Positions 36,901-44,697 of a stretch of 48,039 nt of DNA are shown here, piece by piece. The notes under the pieces are model-generated. The model was not told the DNA's origin, did no database searches, and saw only the letters and a program-made list of their open reading frames with translations. The translations under genes were made by a program, and so were the position numbers. Position 1 is the stretch's first letter; each line of letters begins with the position of its first letter. This DNA is from a virus. Where the stretch lies: positions 1 to 48,039 of the IMG/VR virus record IMGVR_UViG_3300022602_000154; one strand, 5' to 3'.

Positions 36901-38695
36901 CCGATAGATCATATGGCGATACGACGTCGCCACCGTTAAAATAACCTTCTGCAGCATGCTGCGGGGCTACGACGCCACCTTCAGAATTTGTGGCACCGCC
37001 ACGGGCCCATGCGCCATCAGAACGGTTGGATGCCTGCTGGCCGCCCATGTCAGAAAAACCAAAGCTGCCATGCTCAACATTGTCATGCCCACCATGATTT
37101 CCATTGAGGACGACGCCGCCATTGACGGGAGGTAGTACCAATGGGTCTTGGCTTCCTTGGCCCATTCCACCCATCAGGGTCGATGCTGGGTTTAGATTTA
37201 AACCCCCAAACGCCCGATGCACCGGCTTCGAAGCTTGTTCATAATTAACGGTCTTAAAGCCATTCGATTCGCCGACGGCCTCTGGATGAACCTTTTCAAC
37301 GTCCTGCGCCATGTAGCCGGTATGGGTCTGCTCAGTGTCATCTCCCTTGTACTTAAAGGTGTAGATCGGCAGGCCGTTCTTGGCCGTGCCAACGCGCTTG
37401 ATGTCTTCCTTGAGCCGCGCATCGGAGAAGAACGACTGCGGTGCCGTCGTAGTCGTGGTCGAGCCAGACAGAGCGCCGGTGCCTTCCGCGATGTTCGCGA
37501 GGAACTGCGATACTTGGAATGGATAGGCCTGCTGCTGCTGGAACTGATTGTACAGAGCCGACAGTCCGGCCTGCGTCGTTTGCTGGCCCAACGTACCCGC
37601 GCCAACCTGTGCCTGAGCTCCTTGAAGACCGGCAGTTTGAGCTCCGGCTCCAAGTGCTCCCTGTTGGGCACCAGCGGCTAATGATAATGGAACACCCTGC
37701 AATGCAGCATTTTGTGCAGCCGTGCCCAAAGCACCATATTGGCCAGCTGCATTCATGCCTTGACCTGCAATATTTGCAATATTAGCAGCACCCGCCTGTT
37801 GGGCTTGACCTGCGTTGATAAGAGCCTGCTGTGCCTGACCGCCAAGTTGTCCGTATTGATTAGCAAAATTGCCCATCTGTCCGTACATAGCACCCTGTTG
37901 ACCCGCAATACCTGCTTGTGCTCCAAGACCGGATAGATAATTTTGAGCTGCAGCCTGATAGCCAGTATTAGCCATCTGCCCAAGCGTTTGACCCATAGCA
38001 AGGTTCTGCTGGCCCATAAGAGCCGCCTGAGCTACGTTGCCACGATCCCCACCGAAAGCACCCTGCTGGATTGCGCTTCCCTGAAGTTGCTGTTGCTGCT
38101 GTTGATTTTGGTTCTGCATCATTGCAGCCGTTGAACCCATTGCATTCTGCAAATAAGGATTCATATAGCCTTGTACGCCAGCTTGATAGTTTGGAGCATT
38201 ATAACCTTGCGAAATATTTCCAAGGCCACCAATGGTCTGGCCAGTTCCCATAGCCGCACCCATAGTTCCCGCTTGAGCAACTTGGTACCCTGGCTGTGCG
38301 GCATATGTAGCTTGTTGCAAGGGCGTCATTGCTGCAGCAGCTAACCCAGAGGCTTGCTGGTATTGTGGAATAGCACCCGCTGCAATTGTTTGAGCACCAC
38401 CGAAATAAGGCTGAGCTACATTTTGTCCTGCATTAATTTGGTTTATAGCAGATCCAGTTGTATTCATGCCTGCTTGGTAGCCCGGCTGAGCCGCATTAGC
38501 CTGTTGGTTGATATTGTTAATACCAGCCTGCTGCTGCTCGTTAAGAGGGGCAACAAACGCATTAGGATCAGTGCTATATTGCTGAAACGGCGTACCGGCT
38601 GTAGCTTGAGCTTGAGTATTGACAGCGTTGTACCGAGCCAATACCTCTGGTGGAATGGCTACGCTTGAAGTCGTTGTTCCAGTTTTACCACCCAT
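33923..38695 (-). CDS. 1590-residue ejection protein with S74-like and lysozyme domains
   Basis: Residues 1-420 are Gln/Ala/Gly-rich low-complexity repeats. Residues about 423-490 (SDARLKEDIKRVGTAKNG, GYMAQDVEKVHPEAV, VNYEQ) match the peptidase S74 / intramolecular chaperone domain usually at the C-terminus of tail fibres. Here it is internal, followed by HRAFGGLN. GG blocks lie near residue 725 (HGGVVGYADGG). Residues about 835-990 are a GH24-like lysozyme (NEGLL with the catalytic Glu, YRTGYGS, AYNYGSLPDAV). The remainder is helical. In podoviruses such a protein enters the host envelope and cuts peptidoglycan during DNA delivery; that role is inferred. Confidence 0.8.
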   Translation of the reverse strand: MGGKTGTTTSSVAIPPEVLARYNAVNTQAQATAGTPFQQYSTDPNAFVAPLNEQQQAGINNINQQANAAQPGYQAGMNTTGSAINQINAGQNVAQPYFGGAQTIAAGAIPQYQQASGLAAAAMTPLQQATYAAQPGYQVAQAGTMGAAMGTGQTIGGLGNISQGYNAPNYQAGVQGYMNPYLQNAMGSTAAMMQNQNQQQQQQLQGSAIQQGAFGGDRGNVAQAALMGQQNLAMGQTLGQMANTGYQAAAQNYLSGLGAQAGIAGQQGAMYGQMGNFANQYGQLGGQAQQALINAGQAQQAGAANIANIAGQGMNAAGQYGALGTAAQNAALQGVPLSLAAGAQQGALGAGAQTAGLQGAQAQVGAGTLGQQTTQAGLSALYNQFQQQQAYPFQVSQFLANIAEGTGALSGSTTTTTAPQSFFSDARLKEDIKRVGTAKNGLPIYTFKYKGDDTEQTHTGYMAQDVEKVHPEAVGESNGFKTVNYEQASKPVHRAFGGLNLNPASTLMGGMGQGSQDPLVLPPVNGGVVLNGNHGGHDNVEHGSFGFSDMGGQQASNRSDGAWARGGATNSEGGVVAPQHAAEGYFNGGDVVSPYDLSAILASQQQSYAPFEKSGIYGGSPAGTPGGKGVVPAANLPVAHLSIANPARAQQGDTLMGDVQGAMNIGDTIKKANDYRKDIVGHPAAPAQAAIPADPKTGAAAVAAVPAQNATGLEWLKTLGQPQGQAHGGVVGYADGGSVDPYQTDDPMSQVVSDTEKDKSQHGLMTAQNPTGQSSSTMGDLGKIVSAGETAATIGSGIGSVIAALAPIGLATGGVAGREHHATLGTVGTDTPDAVAPDDYSVSAAKELLRQNEGLLTNAKYDTNAYRTGYGSDTITQPDGTVVPVTAETSITKDDAERDLARRTALTQQGIQSKIGADTWGKLSPDTRVALTSTAYNYGSLPDAVAEAAKSGGPSDIATALNGLGGANEGVNAVRRSKEASIIDPQGKYDPMAAQPKASATPAAAPTSIGDFISKQAQDPNMLLSILSGLGTMAGSNSRYLGAAILQGIGGGADTYKGLQQQGIERQRVGIEGLRANAEVQAKNLEVLKYYQGNFIPALNATGQKIYRNKLTGEEVSPEQYNSIMSGIAGQVTSGGGVGGASSVALGAPPAGGVVPPAATPTPPPAGTATQAPAATTASQSPPTANSDPDIAAHQTDYNWLMQNAQKLREQAQTFVGVNKDQQEILENRANDMQKRAAELMNTTQATAFGSQYVIRPGYNYPKDTPSVPIDETTPRGQLDPNTGKIISAPPKSRDIGFHSTGGFYPDTYPPNALPIENGDARVMAQKAAQAGTQQDFETAAQGTQTGISSIIKFATAAQQLESKGLNMTKAEYSNMLRGLGLGSAADMVENQQDDAAAYTATKAALDSAISTSNAAFSKPTQSEFGTIAEKGSPNIDAPVDTSHSLAQTRLAGFLWQQQLYHDWKQDQQTQGVSNFGSYLDRWKALHPSSMFEDSADRLLGNFKGQDLPASERLTEGVVYVVPDKASTNDSSEAIRQIAIDEGLKPGDMFTAVGVKHDKNSRKANFDLKKVDPRDAYRTHLAAPGLQYGG

Positions 38696-38696
38696 A

Positions 38697-39173
38697 TCAG
38701 TGCTCCGCGTGTCCGGTCTGGACGTTGTATAGGAAGAAAGCGCCAGCCGGTGGGCCGAACGAGCGCTCGTATAGTTTTACTTTGGCTTCTGTACGATGAT
38801 TTGACAGAACGCCAATAATTAGTGGAAGGTTAAGCTCATCAGCAACCTTCTTTGAAAAATCACAAAGGCGACGCGCCCTACCGCCCTTTGCGCTTCGGAA
38901 CTCAGGATCGACAAAAATTGCCTTCTCTTCGAGCATCCAAGCATCAGAATACCACATCTGCGTCATCCGTAAAAGGACTGCGCCTTCAATCTTTTCGCCC
39001 GGTTCGCCGATGATGCCGACCAGCCCCTGCCACAGGTAAAGAGCTGGCTTGATCATGCCTAGCATCTTTTGTGGGTTAACGTCCTTGATGCCATTTTCTT
39101 CCCACGCATCTAGCGCCAGCTTTAGCATGGCGGTTTCGTCGGCGGGTGTTCCTAATCTAATCGTTGGTTCCAT
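38697..39173 (-). CDS. GNAT-family acetyltransferase
   Basis: 158 residues. The N-terminal strand-helix (IRLGTPADETAMLKLALDAW), the central strand pair (IEGAVLLRMTQMWYSDAWML, EKAIFVDPEFRSAKGGRARR) and LYERSFGPPAGAFFLY fit the Gcn5-related N-acetyltransferase fold; V-D-P-x-x-R-x-x-x-G-G-R is the acetyl-CoA loop region. Such enzymes are often found among phage late genes; the substrate is unknown. Confidence 0.8.
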   Translation of the reverse strand: MEPTIRLGTPADETAMLKLALDAWEENGIKDVNPQKMLGMIKPALYLWQGLVGIIGEPGEKIEGAVLLRMTQMWYSDAWMLEEKAIFVDPEFRSAKGGRARRLCDFSKKVADELNLPLIIGVLSNHRTEAKVKLYERSFGPPAGAFFLYNVQTGHAEH

Positions 39174-39174
39174 T

Positions 39175-39840
39175 TTAATCTCTCTTTGGGCCGGGAAGTT
39201 TCTTCAATGTATCAATCGTCTTCTTGCGGTATCCGGTCACGAAGTGGTCGAGGATTTCATGGCCGTGGTCAATGTCCCCACCGCCAATGCGGGTGACGTC
39301 ATCTGGTTCAATAACATATTCGCCACCGGCTGCAACGATCTCGACCGGCGCTGTGCCACCCGACGCCAAATGAGAACCGTATGGGCCAGCGCTGCCGTTA
39401 TACGGTGCGCCGGAAGCATTATACGGAGCTTTGGAGCCATTGTAGGGCGCATTGCCAGCCCCGTAGGGAGTGGCACCATGTTCCATGTATGGCTTTGACG
39501 AAAACATGCGCTTGGCGATCTTGAAGCCTGCCATCGTGTTGCCTTCGCCCATTGCGCCGATGATGTCGGCTGGGATCACGTAAGACCCCGACGGCACGTT
39601 CATTGGAAGGTGATCGGTGCGGCCAGCCACGGGGCTGTGGATCGGTCCCACATGCAACTGGTGCTTAGGTGCTCCCAGACCCAAGGCAATCTGCTCACCC
39701 ATGCCGCCACCGGCAAGACGCGAATGCCGAGCCGTATTCAGTGCAGCGGCAACGGCTTGATCCTGCGGGTGCCCGGCATGCATCATTTCGCCGATGTTGT
39801 GGCTGATTGTTTTCTGGGACTTGCCCTTCGATAGCGGCAT
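39175..39840 (-). CDS. Conserved-style late protein with PYNGS repeats
   Basis: 221 residues beginning MPLSKGKSQKTISHNIGEMM, with AVAAALNTARHSRLAGGGMG and GRTDHLPMNVPSGSYVIPAD. The start SKG-x-S...NI..M...G and SGSYVIPADI...GEGNT are typical of a protein found in the late region of many uncultured phages, probably structural. Residues 130-150 repeat A-P-Y-N-x-S. GAGG lies five bases before the ATG. Confidence 0.75.
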   Translation of the reverse strand: MPLSKGKSQKTISHNIGEMMHAGHPQDQAVAAALNTARHSRLAGGGMGEQIALGLGAPKHQLHVGPIHSPVAGRTDHLPMNVPSGSYVIPADIIGAMGEGNTMAGFKIAKRMFSSKPYMEHGATPYGAGNAPYNGSKAPYNASGAPYNGSAGPYGSHLASGGTAPVEIVAAGGEYVIEPDDVTRIGGGDIDHGHEILDHFVTGYRKKTIDTLKKLPGPKRD

Positions 39841-39847
39841 AGCAACC

Positions 39848-40195
39848 TCAACTATAGGAGACGGCGACGATCATGCCGGAACCGGGGGTGATGACGATGC
39901 CTTTATTGACAGGCATATTGATGGTGTAGATGCCGACGGTGTTTGGGATGACCGCCAAGCGAAAGCCGGTAACTGCCGTCGCCACGGATAGGGCGTCATA
40001 GATGGTGCCCGTTGTCGTTCCAGCCACGATAACACTGACCTTGGCAACCCAGCCAATCGGTGTGGCAAAGTATGTCGCAGCCGTTATTTCATAGGTATTA
40101 ATCGTACCGGCAAGGTTTTGCGTTGTGTGGTTCAGGGCATTGATGCCCTGCACACCGTTTTTCTGGGTCGTCAGGATATCGTCTAAGGATGCGAT
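39848..40195 (-). CDS. Late structural protein, apparent ATC start
   Basis: 115 residues if initiated at ATC (40195-40193), which has AGGAGG five bases upstream and gives ASLDDILTTQKNGVQGINAL after the first residue. I recall the MASLDDILTTQKNGV opening from similar small late proteins of other phages, so the first codon should be ATG. No ATG, GTG or TTG lies in frame between the ribosome binding site and GTG 40153, and TAG is just upstream. A GTG start at 40153 would lose that segment. The rest is beta-rich, probably structural. Confidence 0.65.
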   Translation of the reverse strand: MASLDDILTTQKNGVQGINALNHTTQNLAGTINTYEITAATYFATPIGWVAKVSVIVAGTTTGTIYDALSVATAVTGFRLAVIPNTVGIYTINMPVNKGIVITPGSGMIVAVSYS

Positions 40196-40208
40196 GGCAA
40201 CCTCCTAC

Positions 40209-40240
40209 TTGACTAATGTCATCTGAGATGACATGATAAT
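40209..40240 (+). promoter_or_regulatory. Promoter-like site around a palindrome
   Basis: TTGACT at 40209-40214 is followed by CATGAT after 17 bases, or GATAAT after 20. The spacer contains the perfect 17-base palindrome at 40217-40233. It precedes the plus-strand homing endonuclease gene, which has no clear ribosome binding site. Confidence 0.45.
40217..40233. repeat. Perfect 17-bp palindrome
   Basis: TGTCATCT-G-AGATGACA, eight paired bases on each side of a single G. It is the shape of a dimeric operator or nuclease site and lies in the 48-base gap between a structural gene and the endonuclease gene. Confidence 0.75.
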
Positions 40241-40243
40241 ATT

Positions 40244-40747
40244 ATGGAAAATGAAATCACAACGTGCCGCGTTTTTGAACTTCTGGATTATAACCCAGAA
40301 ACTGGAAACTTTACATGGAAAATAAATCGAAGGGGCCGCCGACAACAAGGCATGGCCGCTGGTTGTGTCAACACTAATGGGTATGTTCGAATTAGTATTG
40401 ATTATCGACTTTATAATGCTCAAAGATTGGCTTGGCTTTTCATAACCGGAAGTTGGCCACAAAAGTTGATTGATCATATTGATGGAAATCCCGCAAATAA
40501 TTGTGCCAATAATTTGAGAGAATGCGACCATGTTCAAAATGGAGCAAATCGAAAAATTCCAAAATCTAATACATCTGGATACAAAGGTGTTTCCAAGATC
40601 AAATCTAGTGGAAAATGGGGGGCATGGATTAAGGTTGAGGGAAAAAGTAAAAACCTTGGATGCCATTTTGACACGCCTGAAGAAGCCCATGAGGCTTACA
40701 AAAAAGCATCTAATCAAATGCATGGGGACTTTGGACGTCACCATTAG
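40244..40747 (+). CDS. HNH homing endonuclease with AP2 domain
   Basis: 167 residues. The N-terminal half has GNFTWKINRRG, a strand-rich NUMOD-like part, and the HNH core DHIDGNPANN...NLRECDHVQN. The C-terminal half (TSGYKGVSKIKSSGKWGAWI, LGCHFDTPEEAHEAYKKAS) is an AP2 DNA-binding domain. Enzymes of this class cut a site in phage DNA lacking them and spread by repair. It lies on the opposite strand to all its neighbours, is more AT-rich, and its end overlaps the next gene's stop by four bases. Confidence 0.9.
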   Translation: MENEITTCRVFELLDYNPETGNFTWKINRRGRRQQGMAAGCVNTNGYVRISIDYRLYNAQRLAWLFITGSWPQKLIDHIDGNPANNCANNLRECDHVQNGANRKIPKSNTSGYKGVSKIKSSGKWGAWIKVEGKSKNLGCHFDTPEEAHEAYKKASNQMHGDFGRHH

Positions 40748-42786
40748 AATTTCCCATCCGGTTGGAACCGATACCTGATAGCGCCCAGACGCCAGAAGGT
40801 GCCCACGTCGCTGGAAGACACACCAATGGACATCAGACGGGCACGGATGCGGACGGAGATATACTCCGTTACCTGTGTCATGTTGTAGGGGCCATAGGCC
40901 GTCACCGCATCACCGGGGTAGTTGGTCACGTAGAATGTAATCTGCACCGTGGCGTTCTGCGAACCGCTGTATGTACCCCACTTCATGTCCGGCCAAATCT
41001 GGTCGATAAAGATCAGATCATCGGCTTCGTTGAGCTGGAAGAAGCCAGTCTGGAACGAAGACAGCATGGCCGTTGTCGATGTACCGCTGGCCGCATCGTT
41101 TCCTATTTCGTGCTGATATAGGTAATTATCAGACCCAGCACCAATGGGAGGCCCAAGCACAGATTGATCAACCCAAGCAGTACGACCAAGAGAGCCATAG
41201 TCCCACTGTTGGAGAACCGTATTGTATTTAACATAGGAATCATTCTCCGTCGAACTCGCCGATGGATAGTACCAAGTCACTTCGTTAAACTGCGAGTTAA
41301 CACCGCAGGCAACCTTGTAAAGGTACGAGGTGTTGATGTTTTGGAAGACGACGTCCCAAATAGGGCAGGGAATGCTTTGCGGCCCCGAACCCATCGACAT
41401 AAAAAACTGCTTCTGGCTCATCCAGAAAATTGCGCCGTTGAGCTGGCCGGTGCAGTGGCGGGAAATCGCGCCGCAGTTTGAGCCAATTTTGTTGAACCCA
41501 TAGACGAATGGCGCACCAATATACTGCATTGCCCATAGATCAAGATCGGTCCAGATCAAGCCCTGCTGCGGACCCTGAACGGCGGCGACAATCTTGGAAC
41601 CGGTAGGGATGCGGTATGAACCAGCCTGATTGGTAGGCGTGGCATTCCACTGGGTGAAGTCGTCGATGTCTGACCAGCGGATAAGGAGGGGGTCAGGCGC
41701 AAGTGTAAACGACGAGCCAAATGCAATGATCTGGCGCTCCGGCATGGCGACGAAGATGCCGCTGTTTACCAGTGGGCCATTGCCGCCGACGATTTGCGCA
41801 TTTTGCAACTGGCCGCCGGGCTGCCAGTAATAGACAGCGCCACCTGCAGGACACGCGATTAGGTCTTGGCCGAAGTTGTCAAGCGTCCAATCGGTAGCTG
41901 TGATAGGCGTTCCGGGCACCGAAGGCTGGGTCGTTCCGACACCGAAGCCACCCGTGCCGAAGCCGCCGACGCCGAAACCGCTGCCGGTAGGCTGTGGGCC
42001 AAGGGCCACATAAAATGTGGACTGGATGTTGCCGGAATTGATTGAAACGGGGCCAGCCGTCGATGTGGCTGTATTCGCAGCAGAGAAGGTAAACGTATTT
42101 ACCGTTGGAACGGTAAGAACGGTATACAGGCCAGATAGCGTCAAACCGCCTAAAGCTGTCGCAACGCCGACATAAAAACTGTCGCCAACATTATAGCCGT
42201 GATTGTTGAATGTCGTGGAAATGATCGACGATCCGCTCGTCGTCGAGAACGCGTAGGACAGGCCACCACTGGTTACGGTTGCCGTCGCCAGAGCGGAGGC
42301 GTTAATCGTGTATGTGGTGCCGCTTGCCGTGTAAATTGCATAGGGGCCGGTGAGAATCAGTCCGCCGACAGATACGGGCGTGACATAGTTTACAAAGTCC
42401 AGAACTGACGAGGTAATCCCCGCGTCTGTAACGGTGACAGTGTTTGACCCAGATGTCGTTGAAAAATTCGGGGCTGAATTCGTGACCGTTATCTGGGGAG
42501 TGATGTCAACGAGGTTATTGCCCGTCAGGACATCGAGCTGTGATTCGCCGCCGATGCCTAAATGATTGGTGGCGTTAAGATCGGCCCAGCCTTTTAGGGC
42601 GCGAATTTTAGATGACAGGGCAGAATTGTAATACGACACCCAGCCGCCCAGCTTTTGCGCCAGACCAAGGCCGGTGCGCTCTGGAAGAAACCGGATCAGG
42701 GCCGAAGACGAATAAGCAGCCTCGTTGAGCGCCAACGTGGTGTTGGTCTCGACGCCCGGCTTAAGCTTAATCGTGTTATGCGGCAT
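40744..42786 (-). CDS. Tail hub/DNA stabilisation-like structural protein
   Basis: 680 residues. The start (IKLKPGVETNTTLALNEAAY, IRFLPERTGLGLAQKLGGW) matches the opening of P22 gp10-like packaged-DNA stabilisation or nozzle proteins in podoviruses. Long Ser/Thr/Gly beta-rich segments follow (residues 100-250), then Trp- and Tyr-rich blocks typical of a beta-propeller hub. AGGG lies eight bases before the ATG. It follows the adaptor gene, as expected for tail assembly. Confidence 0.75.
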   Translation of the reverse strand: MPHNTIKLKPGVETNTTLALNEAAYSSSALIRFLPERTGLGLAQKLGGWVSYYNSALSSKIRALKGWADLNATNHLGIGGESQLDVLTGNNLVDITPQITVTNSAPNFSTTSGSNTVTVTDAGITSSVLDFVNYVTPVSVGGLILTGPYAIYTASGTTYTINASALATATVTSGGLSYAFSTTSGSSIISTTFNNHGYNVGDSFYVGVATALGGLTLSGLYTVLTVPTVNTFTFSAANTATSTAGPVSINSGNIQSTFYVALGPQPTGSGFGVGGFGTGGFGVGTTQPSVPGTPITATDWTLDNFGQDLIACPAGGAVYYWQPGGQLQNAQIVGGNGPLVNSGIFVAMPERQIIAFGSSFTLAPDPLLIRWSDIDDFTQWNATPTNQAGSYRIPTGSKIVAAVQGPQQGLIWTDLDLWAMQYIGAPFVYGFNKIGSNCGAISRHCTGQLNGAIFWMSQKQFFMSMGSGPQSIPCPIWDVVFQNINTSYLYKVACGVNSQFNEVTWYYPSASSTENDSYVKYNTVLQQWDYGSLGRTAWVDQSVLGPPIGAGSDNYLYQHEIGNDAASGTSTTAMLSSFQTGFFQLNEADDLIFIDQIWPDMKWGTYSGSQNATVQITFYVTNYPGDAVTAYGPYNMTQVTEYISVRIRARLMSIGVSSSDVGTFWRLGAIRYRFQPDGKF

Positions 42787-42789
42787 GTA

Positions 42790-43500
42790 TTATACCCTGA
42801 TCGGGGTTGCGGCAGGCGCAGGGGAATAGGACGACCAAGCAGATGCTTCGTATTTCTTGCGGTTTTCTTCGACCAGTGCGCTTGCCTTGAGGGCTTGATA
42901 CTGGTTCTCGTAGCTTTGGGCCATAGCAGGATCGTCGGATTGACGGCCAAAGTTGCGCTGGTATGCCGAGATGTAGATCATGGATGCCATGATCATCATG
43001 TCTGGCAGATTAGTCGAGATGTATGTCATCGTATTCGTGGCCGAAAGCGGCGCAGAGCGAACAGTGCCCGTCAGGCGCACCTGATATGCCGAATCAGGAA
43101 TAGGGCCGACAATCATGATCTGGGAGGTGTAGCCGGTGGTTGCAGCATCACCGCCATATTCGGCGTAATAGGTGGGAAGGCCAGCGGTTGAGCCACTGCC
43201 ATATACGTTCTGCAAAAATTCCTTCGTGACCGGCAACAGCGGCGAGGACGCGCCAGAGCCATTGATCACTTCCAGTGTTTCGGTCGTGACAAACTGCGAC
43301 TGCGGAACCGTCAGCGTGTTGTTGTTTGCCGTAAACGAGTATGCGGTCGTGCTAATCTGCGTTGACAGAAAATCGATGTCGCGCTGCATCCGCAACTCGG
43401 CATATGAGATCATCTGTGGTAAAATGATCTGATAGTTGGTGTCCGTTACCGGAACCACCGCCATCGTAGCGATTTGTTGCACAAAAGTGTTGTAATCCAT
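42790..43500 (-). CDS. Head-tail adaptor-like protein
   Basis: 236 residues. The N-terminal helices (ILPQMISYAELRMQRDIDFL) and a beta-rich middle fit the adaptor that binds under the portal in podoviruses of the SU10/P22 type. The C-terminal helix (MAQSYENQYQALKASALVEE) is charged. The gene lies immediately before the hub-like gene. The assignment is from pattern and order; there is no single diagnostic motif. Confidence 0.7.
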   Translation of the reverse strand: MDYNTFVQQIATMAVVPVTDTNYQIILPQMISYAELRMQRDIDFLSTQISTTAYSFTANNNTLTVPQSQFVTTETLEVINGSGASSPLLPVTKEFLQNVYGSGSTAGLPTYYAEYGGDAATTGYTSQIMIVGPIPDSAYQVRLTGTVRSAPLSATNTMTYISTNLPDMMIMASMIYISAYQRNFGRQSDDPAMAQSYENQYQALKASALVEENRKKYEASAWSSYSPAPAATPIRV

Positions 43501-43502
43501 GA

Positions 43503-44015
43503 CTACCTAGCCAAGTTAAAAGCAATTCGCTCGACTTCCGAAACGCGTTTAGACCAGCCTTTGCCAAAGGTATCATAGGTGGCAAGACTTTGCAAAAAAG
43601 CTAATCGAGCTTCGCAGACGGACGTAACAACATCACGAGGGTTTGCCGCTTCAAGAGCACCAAGTGTACCGGCCCCGATTTTTCCGTCTGCATTAACACC
43701 GAGAACCGCTTGAAGGGCTTTCGCTGCGCGGGACGGCCCCGAGTTGACGGCAAAATCGAAGACGGCATAATCCACCCCTACAGGGAGATCGTCGCCGCTT
43801 ATAGCATCCCAATACCTTGTGCGATAGAGCGGTTCGACATCTTCCGGCGTTAACGCCTTGATATCGTCTTTGGTTACCGAATGTCCAACATACTGTTCCC
43901 AAACTGCTTTAGTGCATCCTAAGTTGGTTGCACCACCGGGGTCTTTGGGGTTGTCAACATATCCGCCCTCGTTTTGAAGGACGAGCACGAAGCAGGGCTG
44001 CCAGTTACTTTGCAT
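43503..44015 (-). CDS. Endolysin, GH108 muramidase
   Basis: 170 residues from ATG 44015. LQNEGGYVDNPKDPGGATNL holds the catalytic Glu of EGGY (residue 16) and the DPGGxTNxG motif of the GH108 N-acetylmuramidase family. WDAISGDDLPVGVDYAVFDF and NSGPSRAAKALQAVLG follow, the latter part of the C-terminal peptidoglycan-binding domain. It cuts the host cell wall at lysis. It overlaps the holin gene by 11 bases. Earlier in-frame starts would lie deeper in the holin gene. Confidence 0.9.
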   Translation of the reverse strand: MQSNWQPCFVLVLQNEGGYVDNPKDPGGATNLGCTKAVWEQYVGHSVTKDDIKALTPEDVEPLYRTRYWDAISGDDLPVGVDYAVFDFAVNSGPSRAAKALQAVLGVNADGKIGAGTLGALEAANPRDVVTSVCEARLAFLQSLATYDTFGKGWSKRVSEVERIAFNLAR

Positions 44016-44379
44016 GGACACCCAACGTCTTTTCATAGGTACGCAAACCAGCCATACCAAGCATGGCCGTTACTAATTCCATAAGGGACTGATCCAAAGT
44101 AGGCAAATCATGCCACCCCGCCCCAACGGCGATTGGACGCAGAAGGTATTGGTATGCGAGGCCAAGTGCGCCAACCCACCCAATAGCAGGCCGCCAGCCA
44201 CTAACAAAAATAGAAGACGATTGTGCTTCATTTGCATTTACCTGTGTCTGTTGTGCATCCCAGCCCTGCAGAGAAGACCGTAGAGCGGCTTCCGCCTCCG
44301 CACGTTGGTTTGGGTCTGGAATAAATTTGTTGACGATCTGTAGACCCGCGCTGATCGCATCATCTAAGCCAAAAGCCAT
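44005..44379 (-). CDS. Holin of the three-TM (GTA holin) family
   Basis: 124 residues. After an amphipathic N-terminal half there are FVSGWRPAIGWVGALGLAYQ, LLRPIAVGAGW and LPTLDQSLMELVTAMLGMAG, with RTYEKTLGV at the end. This is the GTA_holin_3TM pattern, common in alphaproteobacterial phages and gene transfer agents. It makes the membrane hole releasing the endolysin, whose gene follows directly. Confidence 0.9.
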   Translation of the reverse strand: MAFGLDDAISAGLQIVNKFIPDPNQRAEAEAALRSSLQGWDAQQTQVNANEAQSSSIFVSGWRPAIGWVGALGLAYQYLLRPIAVGAGWHDLPTLDQSLMELVTAMLGMAGLRTYEKTLGVHAK

Positions 44380-44388
44380 GTTATACCC

Positions 44389-44697
44389 CTAGAATGGTGC
44401 CGCTTGCGTTTGCAAGACGGGTTGCGAAAGTTGTTGTACCTGTTGGGCAATGCCGTTTTCTACCGCTGGTATACTGATACAACCAGCAACCCATGCATAA
44501 GCCATTGCATATGTTATGTCAGCATACGGGACAAATTCAGCTGGGTTAGGCGTACCTAGTTTTGCTGTACCAGATGCAGATGACGAGATTGTGCCATCCG
44601 TGCCAGTGCACACCCAATTTACTGCCGTAACCACATTGGTCAGGCCATCAGATGTTGGATTGACAATGAATTGGGGAAACGTCCAAGTAAAATTCAT
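44389..44697 (-). CDS. DUF7936-type small protein
   Basis: 102 residues: NFTWTFPQFIVNPTSDGLTN, then VVTAVNWVCTGTDGTISSSA and a helical C-terminal half ending in Gln/Pro. It shares the T-W-x-F-P...V-V...W-x-x-T-G-T-D-G-T pattern with the protein at 46273, so the two are paralogues. Such proteins sit beside tail fibres and may be fibre-associated; function unknown. Confidence 0.75.
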   Translation of the reverse strand: MNFTWTFPQFIVNPTSDGLTNVVTAVNWVCTGTDGTISSSASGTAKLGTPNPAEFVPYADITYAMAYAWVAGCISIPAVENGIAQQVQQLSQPVLQTQAAPF

